From Virgibacillus siamensis (lineage in GTDB: Bacteria > Bacillota > Bacilli > Bacillales > Amphibacillaceae), in NCBI RefSeq assembly GCF_900162695.1, contig NZ_FUIH01000007.1:1860001-1924000 (forward strand): a stretch of 64,000 nt of DNA. The letters are read 5' to 3'. The notes beneath the pieces are model-generated. The model did no database searches, was not told where the DNA came from, and saw only the letters and a program-made list of their open reading frames with translations. The translations under genes were made by a program, and so were the position numbers. Each line of letters begins with the position of its first letter. Within the stretch, counting starts at the first letter, position 1. Below, in pieces: positions 27,034 through 36,313 of this stretch.

Positions 27034-27819
27034 TTACGCTTCTTGTTCAACTGTTTCGTCTTCAATGCCAAGTTCTTCTTTAATCCAGTCATAGCCTTCC
27101 GCTTCAAGGCGCTGTGCCAATTCCGGTCCGCCGGATTTAACAACACGGCCTTGCATCATAACGTGGACTTTATCTGGTGTGATGTAGTTCAACAGACGCT
27201 GATAGTGGGTAATAATCAGGCAGCCAAAGTTATCATCACGCATTTTATTAATCCCTTTGGATACGACTTTCAATGCGTCAATATCTAAACCGGAGTCAAT
27301 TTCATCCAAGATGGCAATTTCCGGTTTAATAAGCATTAATTGAAGAATCTCGTTACGTTTTTTCTCCCCGCCTGAGAATCCTTCATTCAGGTAGCGCTGT
27401 GCCATGTTCTTATCAATTTCCAGAAAATCGAGTACACTGTCCATTTCTTTAATGAACTTCATCAATGAAATTTCATCGCCTTCTTCACGGCGGGCGTTAA
27501 TGGATGAACGCAGAAAATCAGACGTTGTTACACCGCTGATTTCACTTGGATATTGCATTCCAAGAAACAATCCGGCACGTGCACGCTCATCAACTTCCAT
27601 TTCCAGAACGTTTTCACCATCAAGAAGTACTTCCCCTTCTGTGATTTCAAATTTCGGATGACCCATGATCGCTGATGCCAGTGTTGATTTACCAGTACCA
27701 TTCGGTCCCATTACAGCGTGGAATTCGCCACCCTTTATCGTAAGGTCTACACCTTTTAATATTTGGTTGCCTTCAATGGATACATGAAGATTTTTAATTT
27801 CAAGCGTTGATCCTGCCAT
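27034..27819 (-). CDS. sufC: Fe-S assembly ATPase SufC
   Basis: 261 residues. ATG 27819 is chosen because TGGAGGTATCGAC is directly upstream and SufC proteins begin MAGSTLEIKNL. ABC ATPase with P-loop GPNGTGKSTL, signature FSGGEKKRNEI and Walker B IAILDEIDSGLD. It energises the SufBCD scaffold and is the first gene of the operon. Confidence 0.95.
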   Translation of the reverse strand: MAGSTLEIKNLHVSIEGNQILKGVDLTIKGGEFHAVMGPNGTGKSTLASAIMGHPKFEITEGEVLLDGENVLEMEVDERARAGLFLGMQYPSEISGVTTSDFLRSSINARREEGDEISLMKFIKEMDSVLDFLEIDKNMAQRYLNEGFSGGEKKRNEILQLMLIKPEIAILDEIDSGLDIDALKVVSKGINKMRDDNFGCLIITHYQRLLNYITPDKVHVMMQGRVVKSGGPELAQRLEAEGYDWIKEELGIEDETVEQEA

Positions 27820-27896
27820 GTCGATACCTCCAGTTACTATTATGTTCTTATTTTTCAAATGGACATTACATCCATTCTCAATTTATTCTCATTACA

Positions 27897-27925
27897 ATCT
27901 TAAATCATTTCGAATGTATAATCAA
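27897..27925 (-). promoter_or_regulatory. Candidate promoter of the suf operon
   Basis: TTGATT (27920-27925) and TAAGAT (27897-27902) are 17 bp apart and point to sufC. Matches to the SigA consensus are moderate. The remaining spacer to 28080 is AT-rich with no other recognisable signal. Confidence 0.4.
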
Positions 27926-28081
27926 CTCTTTAATACCTTGAAAACAGATGTTTGAATATATGAAAACATTCAAGATTGAAGACTAGTTTCTACATTATTA
28001 TATATCATTTTCAGGAAAAAATTAAATGTCGCGGGTTGTGTAATTATAATGTTTTTTTAAGGCGTTTTTTTATCAAAAAAT

Positions 28082-28109
28082 CACTGGCACCCCGTCAGGA
28101 GCACCAGTG
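28082..28109 (-). terminator. Terminator after the 56-residue small gene
   Basis: Leftward CACTGGTGCTCC and GGGGTGCCAGTG form a hairpin with a short loop, followed by ATTTTTTGAT. Its position 8 bp after the small ORF at 28117-28287 supports that ORF as a transcription unit. Confidence 0.8.
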
Positions 28110-28116
28110 TTAACTT

Positions 28117-28287
28117 TTATTTATGAAGTTGACTATCAATATCAGCGACAATTTGCTTACACTTATCATATTCATGCTGTCGTCTCTTTTCCACGGAAAT
28201 GCGTTGATCAAGTTTTCTTTCATACTCTGCAAAACCAATCTTGTGAGACTGTTGCATTGCTTTCTCCATCTCTGGAGTGTAATTCAT
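28117..28287 (-). CDS. Small charged protein of unknown function
   Basis: 56 residues (begins MNYTPEMEKAMQQSHKIGFA), rich in Lys, Glu, Gln and His and likely one long helix. Not recognised. An upstream in-frame stop limits the start to this ATG. The Shine-Dalgarno is weak, and a small stem CACTAT/ATAGTG lies just before the start. A good terminator follows directly. The rest of this 690-bp spacer between sufC and metQ shows nothing else. Confidence 0.5.
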   Translation of the reverse strand: MNYTPEMEKAMQQSHKIGFAEYERKLDQRISVEKRRQHEYDKCKQIVADIDSQLHK

Positions 28288-28508
28288 CTTTATGCCACTA
28301 TAAATAGTGAATCATCCTTTCGAATTGATTACAATAACTATGCTAACATAGGACGATTCCCGCTCCAAAAGTGATTTAAACCTTTCACACTCTCCAGAAC
28401 CATATTTACAAATCAGAAAATTGGATAGCAAACTTTCACCAAAACTTTTTACGAATTGCTCCCATTTGCTATGGTTTCCTTAAAATTCGACTACAATAAC
28501 ACTCTGGT

Positions 28509-29342
28509 TCACTTGCTGTCAGCAGTTTTTCCATCAACGGGCACTACTGCTCCGTCAAATTCCTTCAAAATGTAATTCTGAATCTCTTCGGAATGCAGCA
28601 CATCAACCAGCGTTTTCAATGCTTCATTATCTTTATTTTCTTTCTTTACAGCAACAACGTTCACATATGGAGATTCTTCACCTTCCAGAATCAGTGCATC
28701 TTCCATCGGGTTCAAATCTGCTCCGATTGCATAGTTCGTATTAATCGCTACCAGTGTATTTTCTTCTGTTTCGTAAAGCTCAGGCAGAAATGCTGCTTCA
28801 TAGTCATATGAGAACTTCAGGTTTTTCGGGTTTTTCACAATATCATCCACTGTTGCCTCTACATGATCAACATCATCTGCTATTTTGATTAAACCTGCTT
28901 TTTCCAAAAGTGACAATACACGGCCATGATCCGCAACTGAGCGGCTCATAAGCACTTCAGTTCCCTCAGGTACTTCCTTAATACTATCAAATGATTTTGA
29001 ATAAATTCCCATTGGCTCGATATGAATACCGCCTAAATGTGTAAAATCATAACCAATTTCTGCTTTTTGTTTTTTCAAATACGGGATATGCTGGAAATAG
29101 TTCGCATCAATTTCACCGCTGGACAAGTCTTCATTCGGAAGTACATAATCCTGATATTCTTCAATTTTAAGCGTAATACCTTTATCCTTCAAAATTGGCT
29201 TTGCTTTTTCTAAAATTTTTGCGTGAGGTGTGCTTGATGCACCGACTTTAATAACATTATCCTTCGCGCTGGATTCATCCCCGCCACATGCTGCAAGTAC
29301 TAAAATAAATAATACAGATACGAATGCCAATACCTTTTTCAT
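28509..29342 (-). CDS. metQ: Methionine ABC transporter binding lipoprotein MetQ
   Basis: 277 residues, NlpA/MetQ family. The signal peptide ends in the lipobox VLAAC (Cys about residue 19). The mature part contains KVGASSTPHAKILEKAKP and YQDYVLPNEDL, typical of methionine-binding proteins. It starts 15 bp after the permease gene. Controlled with metN by the SAM riboswitch. Confidence 0.93.
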   Translation of the reverse strand: MKKVLAFVSVLFILVLAACGGDESSAKDNVIKVGASSTPHAKILEKAKPILKDKGITLKIEEYQDYVLPNEDLSSGEIDANYFQHIPYLKKQKAEIGYDFTHLGGIHIEPMGIYSKSFDSIKEVPEGTEVLMSRSVADHGRVLSLLEKAGLIKIADDVDHVEATVDDIVKNPKNLKFSYDYEAAFLPELYETEENTLVAINTNYAIGADLNPMEDALILEGEESPYVNVVAVKKENKDNEALKTLVDVLHSEEIQNYILKEFDGAVVPVDGKTADSK

Positions 29343-29357
29343 CTGAATTCTCTCCTT

Positions 29358-30026
29358 TTATCGTTTATCTAATTTACTGGAAATAAAGTCTCCAATGAAC
29401 TGAAAAATAAATACAATAATAACAATTAGAATGGTACAAATTAGCACAACATCAAATTCCCGGCGCTGGAAACCAAAGAAATAAGCATAGTTCCCAAGTC
29501 CGCCTGCACCGATAACACCCGCCATAGCTGTGTAGCCAATGAGCGCAATCGCTGTAACAGTCAGACCGGATACAAGTGCCGGCATCGATTCCGGCAGCAG
29601 AACCCGGAAAATAACAGTCCATGTTTTAGCTCCCATTGATTTGGCTGCTTCAATTACCCCTTTATCCACTTCCTTCAAGGCAATTTCAACAAGCCTTCCA
29701 TAAAATGGCGCTGAGCCAATAATCAGGGCGGGTAAAGCTGCGTTTGGTCCACGGATTGTACCTATTAAAAAATCTGTAAATGGGAACAGCAGCAAAATCA
29801 GAATAATGAATGGAATTGCCCGGAACACATTCACAACCGCTGCAGCAATCATATTTAAAAATTTATTTTGCCAAATACCACCTTTTCCGGTCAGAAAAAG
29901 CATCAATCCGAGTGCAATCCCCAGAATCAACGTGCCAACCAAGGCAAGTATCGTCATATAAAAAGTCTCATACGTGGCAACCCACAACTCCTGGGTGTCT
30001 ATATTCGGAAATAACTCAGTCAACAT
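29358..30026 (-). CDS. metP: Methionine ABC transporter permease MetP (MetI)
   Basis: 222 residues, five spans. ATG 30026 follows GGAGGTGGTCCGTG and overlaps the end of metN by 11 bp. The EAA loop reads EAAKSMGAKTWTVIFRVLLP. It forms the membrane channel of MetNPQ. (The SNF-family MetP at 8940 is an unrelated protein sharing a name in the literature.). Confidence 0.92.
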   Translation of the reverse strand: MLTELFPNIDTQELWVATYETFYMTILALVGTLILGIALGLMLFLTGKGGIWQNKFLNMIAAAVVNVFRAIPFIILILLLFPFTDFLIGTIRGPNAALPALIIGSAPFYGRLVEIALKEVDKGVIEAAKSMGAKTWTVIFRVLLPESMPALVSGLTVTAIALIGYTAMAGVIGAGGLGNYAYFFGFQRREFDVVLICTILIVIIVFIFQFIGDFISSKLDKR

Positions 30027-31050
30027 CACGGACCACCTCCACTTCCACAGAGGTTTCATTCTTAATATAGTCGACCGCCTTGTCTATTTCAGATGGCTGA
30101 CCATCTATTTGAACGAATAGGGTTCCATATGCCCCACGCTGTGTCTGCGTGATTTTTCCCTGTAAAATATTGATATCAATGGCAAACTTCTTGGCGACAC
30201 TGCTCACCACTGCCTGATTGGCTGTTTCACCAAGGAAATGCAGGCGGATGATTTTACCGCTTTGGTACGTTTCAACCAGACTGGCATATACTTCATTCTC
30301 GTCACTGGTACCCATCACCTGTTCCACGAACTTTTTCGTAACCTGCTGCTGCGGCCTCAGGAAGACATCCATCATCTCACCTTGCTCCACAATTTTTCCT
30401 TCTTCCATGACAGCAACCCGATTGCATATCTTTCGGATGACATGCATCTCATGGGTAATCAAAATAACAGTCAGATCCAGTTTTTTATTAATGTCAACCA
30501 GAAGATCCAAAATCGCATTTGTTGTTTCAGGATCAAGTGCTGATGTTGCTTCATCACAAAGCAGCACTTTCGGTCTGTTTGCGAGTGCTCTGGCGATACC
30601 GACACGCTGTTTCTGACCGCCACTTAACTGTGATGGAAAGGCATTTTCCCTCCCGGACAACCCAACCAATTTTATTAATTCCTGTACACGTTCCTCCCGT
30701 TCACGTTTTGGAACTCCGGCAATTTCAAGCGGGAAGGCAATATTATCTTTTACCGAACGCGACCAAAGCAGGTTGAAGTGCTGAAATATCATCCCGATTT
30801 CCTGTCGTGCAAGCCGTAAACGCTTCGTATTCAAAGCTGTAATTTCCTGCTGATTTATAACAATTCTTCCGTCTGAAGGTTCTTCCAGCCGGTTCAGAAG
30901 CCGTACAAATGTACTTTTCCCTGCCCCGCTGTACCCGATTACACCGAATATTTCACCTTCGTTGATGGATAGGGTTAAATCATCAACAGCTGTAATGTTA
31001 TTCTTATTAGATGTAAATACTTTGCTTAAACCCTCGATTGAAATCAACAA
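30016..31050 (-). CDS. metN: Methionine ABC transporter ATPase MetN
   Basis: 344 residues. P-loop GYSGAGKSTF, signature LSGGQKQRVGIARAL, Walker B VLLCDEATSALD, then a C-terminal NIL domain (about 265-340) that senses methionine in this family. First gene of metN-P-Q, directly downstream of the SAM-I riboswitch. Confidence 0.95.
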   Translation of the reverse strand: MLISIEGLSKVFTSNKNNITAVDDLTLSINEGEIFGVIGYSGAGKSTFVRLLNRLEEPSDGRIVINQQEITALNTKRLRLARQEIGMIFQHFNLLWSRSVKDNIAFPLEIAGVPKREREERVQELIKLVGLSGRENAFPSQLSGGQKQRVGIARALANRPKVLLCDEATSALDPETTNAILDLLVDINKKLDLTVILITHEMHVIRKICNRVAVMEEGKIVEQGEMMDVFLRPQQQVTKKFVEQVMGTSDENEVYASLVETYQSGKIIRLHFLGETANQAVVSSVAKKFAIDINILQGKITQTQRGAYGTLFVQIDGQPSEIDKAVDYIKNETSVEVEVVRDVD

Positions 31051-31086
31051 AATCCTCCTTCAGACATTACGATGTCACAAATTAAA

Positions 31087-31250
31087 AACGCCCTTCCGTA
31101 AGAGAACGGAAAGACGTAAGCTGCTATCTTCACGTTCTCTTATCTGTCAAAGCTGTTGCTTTGCAGGAATTGGCACCTTTTCAAATAAACTTCATTTGAG
31201 GTTGCCGCGGTTTCACAGGGCCAGCCCCTCCACCGCTCAGGATAAGAGAA
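31087..31250 (-). ncRNA. SAM-I riboswitch (S-box) upstream of metN
   Basis: Leftward reading from 31248: CTCTTATCCTGAGCGGTGGA, then GGGGCTGGCCCTGTGAAACC and GCGGCAACC, the conserved S-box core; P1 closes with GATAAGAG at about 31137-31144. A terminator (stem CGTCTTTCCGT / ACGGAAGGGCG, 31089-31115) with TTTTTAA follows. SAM binding should stop transcription of metNPQ. Confidence 0.96.
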
Positions 31251-31308
31251 AAACGTATTAAATTTTTAAAAAGTATAATCAAGATATTAGCATCCATTTG
31301 CCGGCATG

Positions 31309-31635
31309 TCAATCATTTTTTGCGAACAACTCCGGTTTATATTCCATTAGATAACGATAAATATTTGGTATGGAACGGAATGCATATACTTTTTCCTTCA
31401 CTTCATTGTTTTCCTTTATCAACAGGCATGGAACACTTTCCACTTTATTTTCCTGCATGAAGTCAGGATTCAAGGATGCATTCATGTCATAAAATATATC
31501 TTCACCATGGACCGATTCAATTTTATTCAGCATTGATTTTGCCAAACTGCATGTACCGCAAAATGGTGTGTAGATATACAGTAACAAACGATCCTGTTGT
31601 AATACTTCCTCTGTTGCTTCCTGCAAAATGATCAC
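31309..31635 (-). CDS. yusE: Thioredoxin-like protein YusE
   Basis: 108 residues, thioredoxin fold with redox motif CGTC in YTPFCGTCSLAKSML (about residues 25-28) and cis-Pro region VESVPCLLI. It is a cytosolic thiol protein of unknown partner. It starts 1 bp after yusF, so the two are coupled. Confidence 0.85.
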   Translation of the reverse strand: MIILQEATEEVLQQDRLLLYIYTPFCGTCSLAKSMLNKIESVHGEDIFYDMNASLNPDFMQENKVESVPCLLIKENNEVKEKVYAFRSIPNIYRYLMEYKPELFAKND

Positions 31636-31636
31636 C

Positions 31637-31990
31637 CTATAGTAAAAAAATCGGATTGACCCTGATTCCCTTTCCGGCCAACTCCACTGCTATATCGTGT
31701 TCAGGGGTCGCCGCAACTTCACGGTATTCACCGCTAACGTACATATGCTCGGCATGGGGCAGTTCCCTGGTCAATTGCCGCCGCAGTTTCACTCCTGAAC
31801 TGTCTTCATCAACTAAAATATACACATCACGGTTATCGAGATTGTACGTTTCCAAAAGTTCGTCAAACTTTTCCACACCAAGTGTGCCGTTCGTACATAT
31901 GATTTCGAGGTCTTCCGTAATGACCTTTTTAATTTGTTTTTTGTCTGTCAAACCTTCGACAATAATGATTTTTCCCGGATCATCCGTCAT
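31637..31990 (-). CDS. yusF: Toprim domain protein YusF
   Basis: 117 residues from ATG 31990 (TGGGAG upstream; the preceding GTG is also possible). It is a small free-standing Toprim domain: KIIIVEGLTDKKQI holds the catalytic Glu and VYILVDEDSSGVKLRR the DxD. Such proteins relate to the RNase M5/primase type; the activity is not established. Confidence 0.82.
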   Translation of the reverse strand: MTDDPGKIIIVEGLTDKKQIKKVITEDLEIICTNGTLGVEKFDELLETYNLDNRDVYILVDEDSSGVKLRRQLTRELPHAEHMYVSGEYREVAATPEHDIAVELAGKGIRVNPIFLL

Positions 31991-32197
31991 CACCAAATCG
32001 CTCCCAGTTGAAAACAGATTCTTTAAAATTATAACACAGCAGCCAGGGTGTACAGTTATTTTATGCTTGATGCATGATTTCATAGAAATATGGCTTCCTG
32101 CTAAAAAGAACTCTTACAAAAAGCATATTCCATTTTGTAACCCTTATGCTCCAAATTGTACGTTTAGTTGCTTGAGCAATACTCCAAAAAAAGAAAA

Positions 32198-32217
32198 GCA
32201 GGCAAAATTGCCCGCTC
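32198..32217 (-). terminator. Terminator after gcvH
   Basis: Leftward AGCGGGCAATTTTGCCTGCT forms a hairpin (with one mismatch) followed by TTTCTTTTTTT. It lies 7 bp after the gcvH stop. Confidence 0.75.
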
Positions 32218-32223
32218 CATTCA

Positions 32224-32607
32224 TTAATCTTCGTCAACAATTTCTTCGTATTTTTCTGCTGACAGCAATTTATCAATTTCTGATTCATCGGAAGGTTCAA
32301 CAACAACCATCCACGCCTTTTCATATGGAGATTCGTTCACAAATTCGGGACTGTCTTCCAGTTCCTCATTTATTTCAACGACTTTGCCGCTGATTGGTGC
32401 GTACAATTCTGAAACTGTTTTAACTGATTCGACACTGCCAAATGGTTCATCAACCTCAATTTCATCACCGGTTTCCGGAAGCTCGACAAATACAATGTCG
32501 CCAAGTTCAGATTGTGCGAAATCGGTAATCCCAATTCGTACTTTGCCATCTTCTTTTTTGATCCATTCGTGTTCCTCGGAATATAACAAATCTTTTGGTA
32601 AACTCAT
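32224..32607 (-). CDS. gcvH: Glycine cleavage system H protein
   Basis: 127 residues from ATG 32607, chosen for GGGAGGAATTTCA. The lipoyl lysine is in GSVESVKTVSELYAP. GcvH carries the aminomethyl group in glycine cleavage, and in Bacilli it also serves lipoate transfer. The other glycine cleavage genes are not in this window. yusG, found beside it in B. subtilis, is absent. Confidence 0.94.
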   Translation of the reverse strand: MSLPKDLLYSEEHEWIKKEDGKVRIGITDFAQSELGDIVFVELPETGDEIEVDEPFGSVESVKTVSELYAPISGKVVEINEELEDSPEFVNESPYEKAWMVVVEPSDESEIDKLLSAEKYEEIVDED

Positions 32608-32670
32608 TGAAATTCCTCCCATATTATATTGCAATTTTACTATACTAACTCTTCGACACTTTTTCCAGTA

Positions 32671-33027
32671 CTATTTCCAAGTGTCTTCAAAAACTTCTTC
32701 TTTGAACCCAACCGTTACGTTTTCACCATCTGTAACGATCGGCCGCTTGATCAGCATGCCATCTGATGTAAGCAGTTCCGCCATTTCTCCAGTATCGGCA
32801 TCTTTAATTTTTTCTTTTATGTTTTGTTCCCGATACTTTTTTCCACTTGTATTGAAAAACTTCTTCGCGGGCAGGCCGCTTTTATCAATCAATTCAAGCA
32901 TTTTTTCTTTGGACGGCGGCGTATCCACAATATGTACAGGCTTATAATCCAATTTCTGTTCATCCAGCCATTTCTTCGCCTTTTTACAAGTACCGCAATT
33001 CGGATACCAGTAAAACATCAGCCCCAT
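32671..33027 (-). CDS. yusI: ArsC/Spx-family thiol protein YusI
   Basis: 118 residues, arsenate reductase-like fold. It begins MGLMFYWYPNCGTCKKAKKW with a CxxC redox pair at about residues 11-14, and has the LIKRPIVTDG segment that binds the substrate anion in ArsC proteins. Spx-type regulators share this fold; no function is assigned to YusI. Confidence 0.85.
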   Translation of the reverse strand: MGLMFYWYPNCGTCKKAKKWLDEQKLDYKPVHIVDTPPSKEKMLELIDKSGLPAKKFFNTSGKKYREQNIKEKIKDADTGEMAELLTSDGMLIKRPIVTDGENVTVGFKEEVFEDTWK

Positions 33028-33157
33028 TCCGCATCCCTCCTTACATTAAATCAATCTAGATACATTATAGCAAAAACATCCTGACAAGGTCGACGAAAAC
33101 AATTATTCGACATAATCAAAAAACCCGGGCGGTGCCTGCTACTTGTCGAAAATGTAA

Positions 33158-33182
33158 AAAGCCCCACCGGTATGGTGAGGCA
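33158..33182 (-). terminator. Terminator of the fadN-fadA-fadE operon
   Basis: Leftward GCCTCACC-ATACCG-GGTGGGGC followed by TTTTTACA, 15 bp after the fadE stop. Confidence 0.8.
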
Positions 33183-33196
33183 GATTTGTTTGGTTT

Positions 33197-34981
33197 TTAT
33201 ACGTAATATTTTTCGGCTTCGATAATTCCTGCCGCGATTTCCCGTTTCTTTCCGATTACATTGGTTGGTGTATGACGGGTCAGTTTGCGCAGTGATGACA
33301 GCATCATACGCAGTGTGTCCCCGGATTCAACAGCAATTAATGTTTCTTTGGCATCTGCTTCTATACGGTTGAATGCTTCTTGTACATATACTTGAGTATA
33401 CAGCAGTTTTTGCTTCGCTTTTTCCGCTCCGTCTCGGTTAAGCGCTTTTTCAGTACGAAGAATTGCGGATTCCATATTGTACACTTCAGCTGTCATATCA
33501 GCCAGGTTAACTAGGATTTCCTGCTCATTTTCCAGTTCCTTCATATATTTCTGTGTGGCAAGTCCGGCTCCAAGCAACACCATTTTCTTCGCATTTTTCA
33601 GGAGATATTTTTCCTGTTCGAGCGGTTCATCTCCGACTTCTTCCGGCATCATCATCATAAGCTCTTCCTGCAGGGTTTGTGCTTTCTGCAGCAATGGCAG
33701 TTCACCTTTCATTGCCTTTTTAAGCAATGTTCCCGGCACAATCAAACGGTTGATTTCATTCGTACCCTCAAAAATCCGGTTAATGCGGGAATCACGATAC
33801 ATCCTGGCAACTTCATATTCTTCCATGAAACCATAGCCGCCATGCAGTTGAACTGCTTCGTCTGCCACGTAATCCAGGCATTCCGTAGCTGTATATTTAT
33901 TCATGGAGCACTCGATTTGATACTCTGCGATTGCCTTTGCAACTTCACGTCCGTCTTTCAATTGCTCATCGGTCAATGCGCCCATACGTTGTTCGAATAA
34001 GCCGACTGTACGGTAAACGGCACTTTCGTTAGCATATGTCCGGGCTGCCATGGTTGCAAGTTTTTCCTGTGTCAGACTAAAACTTGAAATCGGAGTATTG
34101 AATTGCTTACGTTCATTCACATATTTTGTTGCCAATTCAATTCCTTGTTTGGATCCGCCAACACCACCGATAGCCAATTTGTAACGGCCAACGTTCAGAA
34201 TGTTAAAGGCAATTTTATGTCCCTTCCCTTTTTCACCAAGCAAGTTTTCAACAGGCACTTCCGCATCTTCCAAAACCAATGTACGGGTTGATGAACTTTT
34301 AATCCCCATTTTGTTTTCTTCCGGACCGGTTGAGACACCAGGAAATTCACGCTCAACAATGAATGCGGAGAAATGTTCCCCATCAATTTTTGCATAAACA
34401 ATGAAAACATCAGCAAAAGCTGAATTGGTGATCCATTGTTTTTCACCATTTAAAATGTAATGTGTTCCAGCTTCATTCAGTTTTGCGGTTGTTTTTGCCC
34501 CAAGCGCGTCAGATCCCGAGCTTGGTTCGGTCAGGGCATATGCAGCCAGCAGTTCGCCTGTCGCCAGTTTCGGCAAATATTTTTCTTTCTGTGCATCGTT
34601 ACCGAAAAATACAATCGGCAGTGAACCGATACCGACATGAGCACCATGTGTTACAGAAAAACCGCCTGCACGTGAAAATTTCTCTGTAATCAAGGAGGAA
34701 CTGATTTTATCAAGCGCCAGACCGCCGTATTCTTCCGGTACGTCTGCGCCGAGCAGTCCCAGTTCCCCTGCTTTTTTTAGCAAATCAACGGAATGTTCAA
34801 ATTCATGGTTCTCCAGATTTTCAACCTTTGGCAACACTTCACCGGCGACAAAATCTTCCGTTGTTTTGGCAATCATTTTGTGCTCATCGGTAAAATCTTC
34901 GGGCGTGATGACATCATTGCCGGTTAAATCCTCAATTAAAAATGCTCCGCCTTTAAAAAGCTTATCCTTCGTTTCACTCAT
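33197..34981 (-). CDS. fadE: Acyl-CoA dehydrogenase FadE (YusJ)
   Basis: 594 residues, longer than ordinary acyl-CoA dehydrogenases because of a C-terminal extension (from about residue 420), as in YusJ. Core motifs: ALTEPSSGSDALGAKT, KQWITNSAFADVFIVYAK and GGYGFMEEYEVARMYRD. It does the first step of fatty-acid beta-oxidation with FAD. Third gene of the FadR-controlled operon. Confidence 0.93.
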   Translation of the reverse strand: MSETKDKLFKGGAFLIEDLTGNDVITPEDFTDEHKMIAKTTEDFVAGEVLPKVENLENHEFEHSVDLLKKAGELGLLGADVPEEYGGLALDKISSSLITEKFSRAGGFSVTHGAHVGIGSLPIVFFGNDAQKEKYLPKLATGELLAAYALTEPSSGSDALGAKTTAKLNEAGTHYILNGEKQWITNSAFADVFIVYAKIDGEHFSAFIVEREFPGVSTGPEENKMGIKSSSTRTLVLEDAEVPVENLLGEKGKGHKIAFNILNVGRYKLAIGGVGGSKQGIELATKYVNERKQFNTPISSFSLTQEKLATMAARTYANESAVYRTVGLFEQRMGALTDEQLKDGREVAKAIAEYQIECSMNKYTATECLDYVADEAVQLHGGYGFMEEYEVARMYRDSRINRIFEGTNEINRLIVPGTLLKKAMKGELPLLQKAQTLQEELMMMMPEEVGDEPLEQEKYLLKNAKKMVLLGAGLATQKYMKELENEQEILVNLADMTAEVYNMESAILRTEKALNRDGAEKAKQKLLYTQVYVQEAFNRIEADAKETLIAVESGDTLRMMLSSLRKLTRHTPTNVIGKKREIAAGIIEAEKYYV

Positions 34982-35117
34982 TACAAATCATTCCTTTCCG
35001 TTACGGAATATTTTATTAGGCACAATGTTTGCCCACGATAGAGCCACTTCATAACTGGACGCGTATATCCCATCGCATTCAACAAAATACGACAAAATTC
35101 GGGTGGTGCCAGACACC

Positions 35118-36293
35118 TTATAACAATTCGAATACGCCGGCTGCGCCCATTCCGCCTCCAATACACATGGTGACGACACCGTATTGTACGTTGCGGCGTT
35201 TCATTTCATGAATGAGGCTGAGTGTTAATTTGGTTCCTGTCATGCCCAATGGGTGACCGAGTGCGATTGCCCCGCCATTGACATTAACAATGCTTGGATC
35301 CAAATCAAGTTCCTGAATTACCCTGACCGATTGTGATGCGAATGCTTCGTTCAGTTCAATCAGGCCAATGTCATTCAGCTCAAGGCCGGCAATTTTCAAA
35401 GCTTTCGGCACTGCTTCAATCGGACCAACACCCATAATCTCCGGTTCCACACCGGCTACCGCAAAAGAATGGAATTTCGCCAGTGGCTTCAACCCTTCTG
35501 AATCAGCCTTTTCACGATCCATCAGCAGAACGGATGCCGCTCCATCACTCATTTGGGAAGAGTTACCGGCAGTTACAGATCCAGTCATGCTGAATGCCGG
35601 TCGAAGTTTCGCCAGCACTTCGGGAGTTGTTCCTGCACGTACGCCTTCATCCATTTCAAATAGCTTCGTCTTTTCTTCAATTTTATTTTTGGGCCCAATG
35701 ACGCGCTCTGTTACTTTAACGGGAACAATTTCTTCTTTAAATTTTCCTTCCTCAATAGCTATTGCCGCACGTTCATGGCTTTGTGCCGCGAATGCATCCT
35801 GATCTGCACGTGAAATGTTGAAACGGTTCGCCACTTCTTCAGCGGTATAGCCCATCCCCATATAATATCCTGGTGCGTCTTGAACAAGCTTCGTATTTGG
35901 TTTAATAACATGACCACCCATCGGAATCAGGCTCATTGATTCCGCGCCGCCGGCTATCATCGTATCACTTGCACCAACCATAATACGCTCAGCTGCGTAT
36001 GCGATACTTTGCAGACCGGACGAACAATAACGGTTAATCGTGATTCCCGGCACATCGTTACGCAGCCCGGCAAGCCCCGCGATATTACGTGCCATGTTCA
36101 TACCTTGCTCCGCTTCGGGCATGGCACAGCCGATAATGACGTCATCGATATTGCCATCATAATTGCCGGCGCGTTTCAGCGTTTCTTTAATTGTTAGTGC
36201 TGCAAGATCATCAGGTCTCGTGTTCGCGAGTGATCCTTTGTTAGCTTTTCCCACAGGGGTCCTTGCACCTGCGACAATTACTGCTTCCTTCAC
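35118..36293 (-). CDS. fadA: Acetyl-CoA acyltransferase (thiolase) FadA (YusK)
   Basis: 391 residues. The acyl-accepting Cys is in NRYCSSGLQSIAYA; the C-terminal His and Cys are in NGGAIALGHPLGMTG and TMCIGGGMGAAGVF. It cleaves 3-ketoacyl-CoA in the last step of beta-oxidation. It starts 20 bp after fadN. Confidence 0.95.
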   Translation of the reverse strand: MKEAVIVAGARTPVGKANKGSLANTRPDDLAALTIKETLKRAGNYDGNIDDVIIGCAMPEAEQGMNMARNIAGLAGLRNDVPGITINRYCSSGLQSIAYAAERIMVGASDTMIAGGAESMSLIPMGGHVIKPNTKLVQDAPGYYMGMGYTAEEVANRFNISRADQDAFAAQSHERAAIAIEEGKFKEEIVPVKVTERVIGPKNKIEEKTKLFEMDEGVRAGTTPEVLAKLRPAFSMTGSVTAGNSSQMSDGAASVLLMDREKADSEGLKPLAKFHSFAVAGVEPEIMGVGPIEAVPKALKIAGLELNDIGLIELNEAFASQSVRVIQELDLDPSIVNVNGGAIALGHPLGMTGTKLTLSLIHEMKRRNVQYGVVTMCIGGGMGAAGVFELL

Positions 36294-36313
36294 TGTTCCT
36301 TCCTCCTCTTCAA

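Noticed and set aside
31656..32393. 245-codon open frame on the + strand opposite yusF and gcvH
   Set aside because: It is antisense to two well-supported conserved genes and has no ribosome site or recognisable domain.
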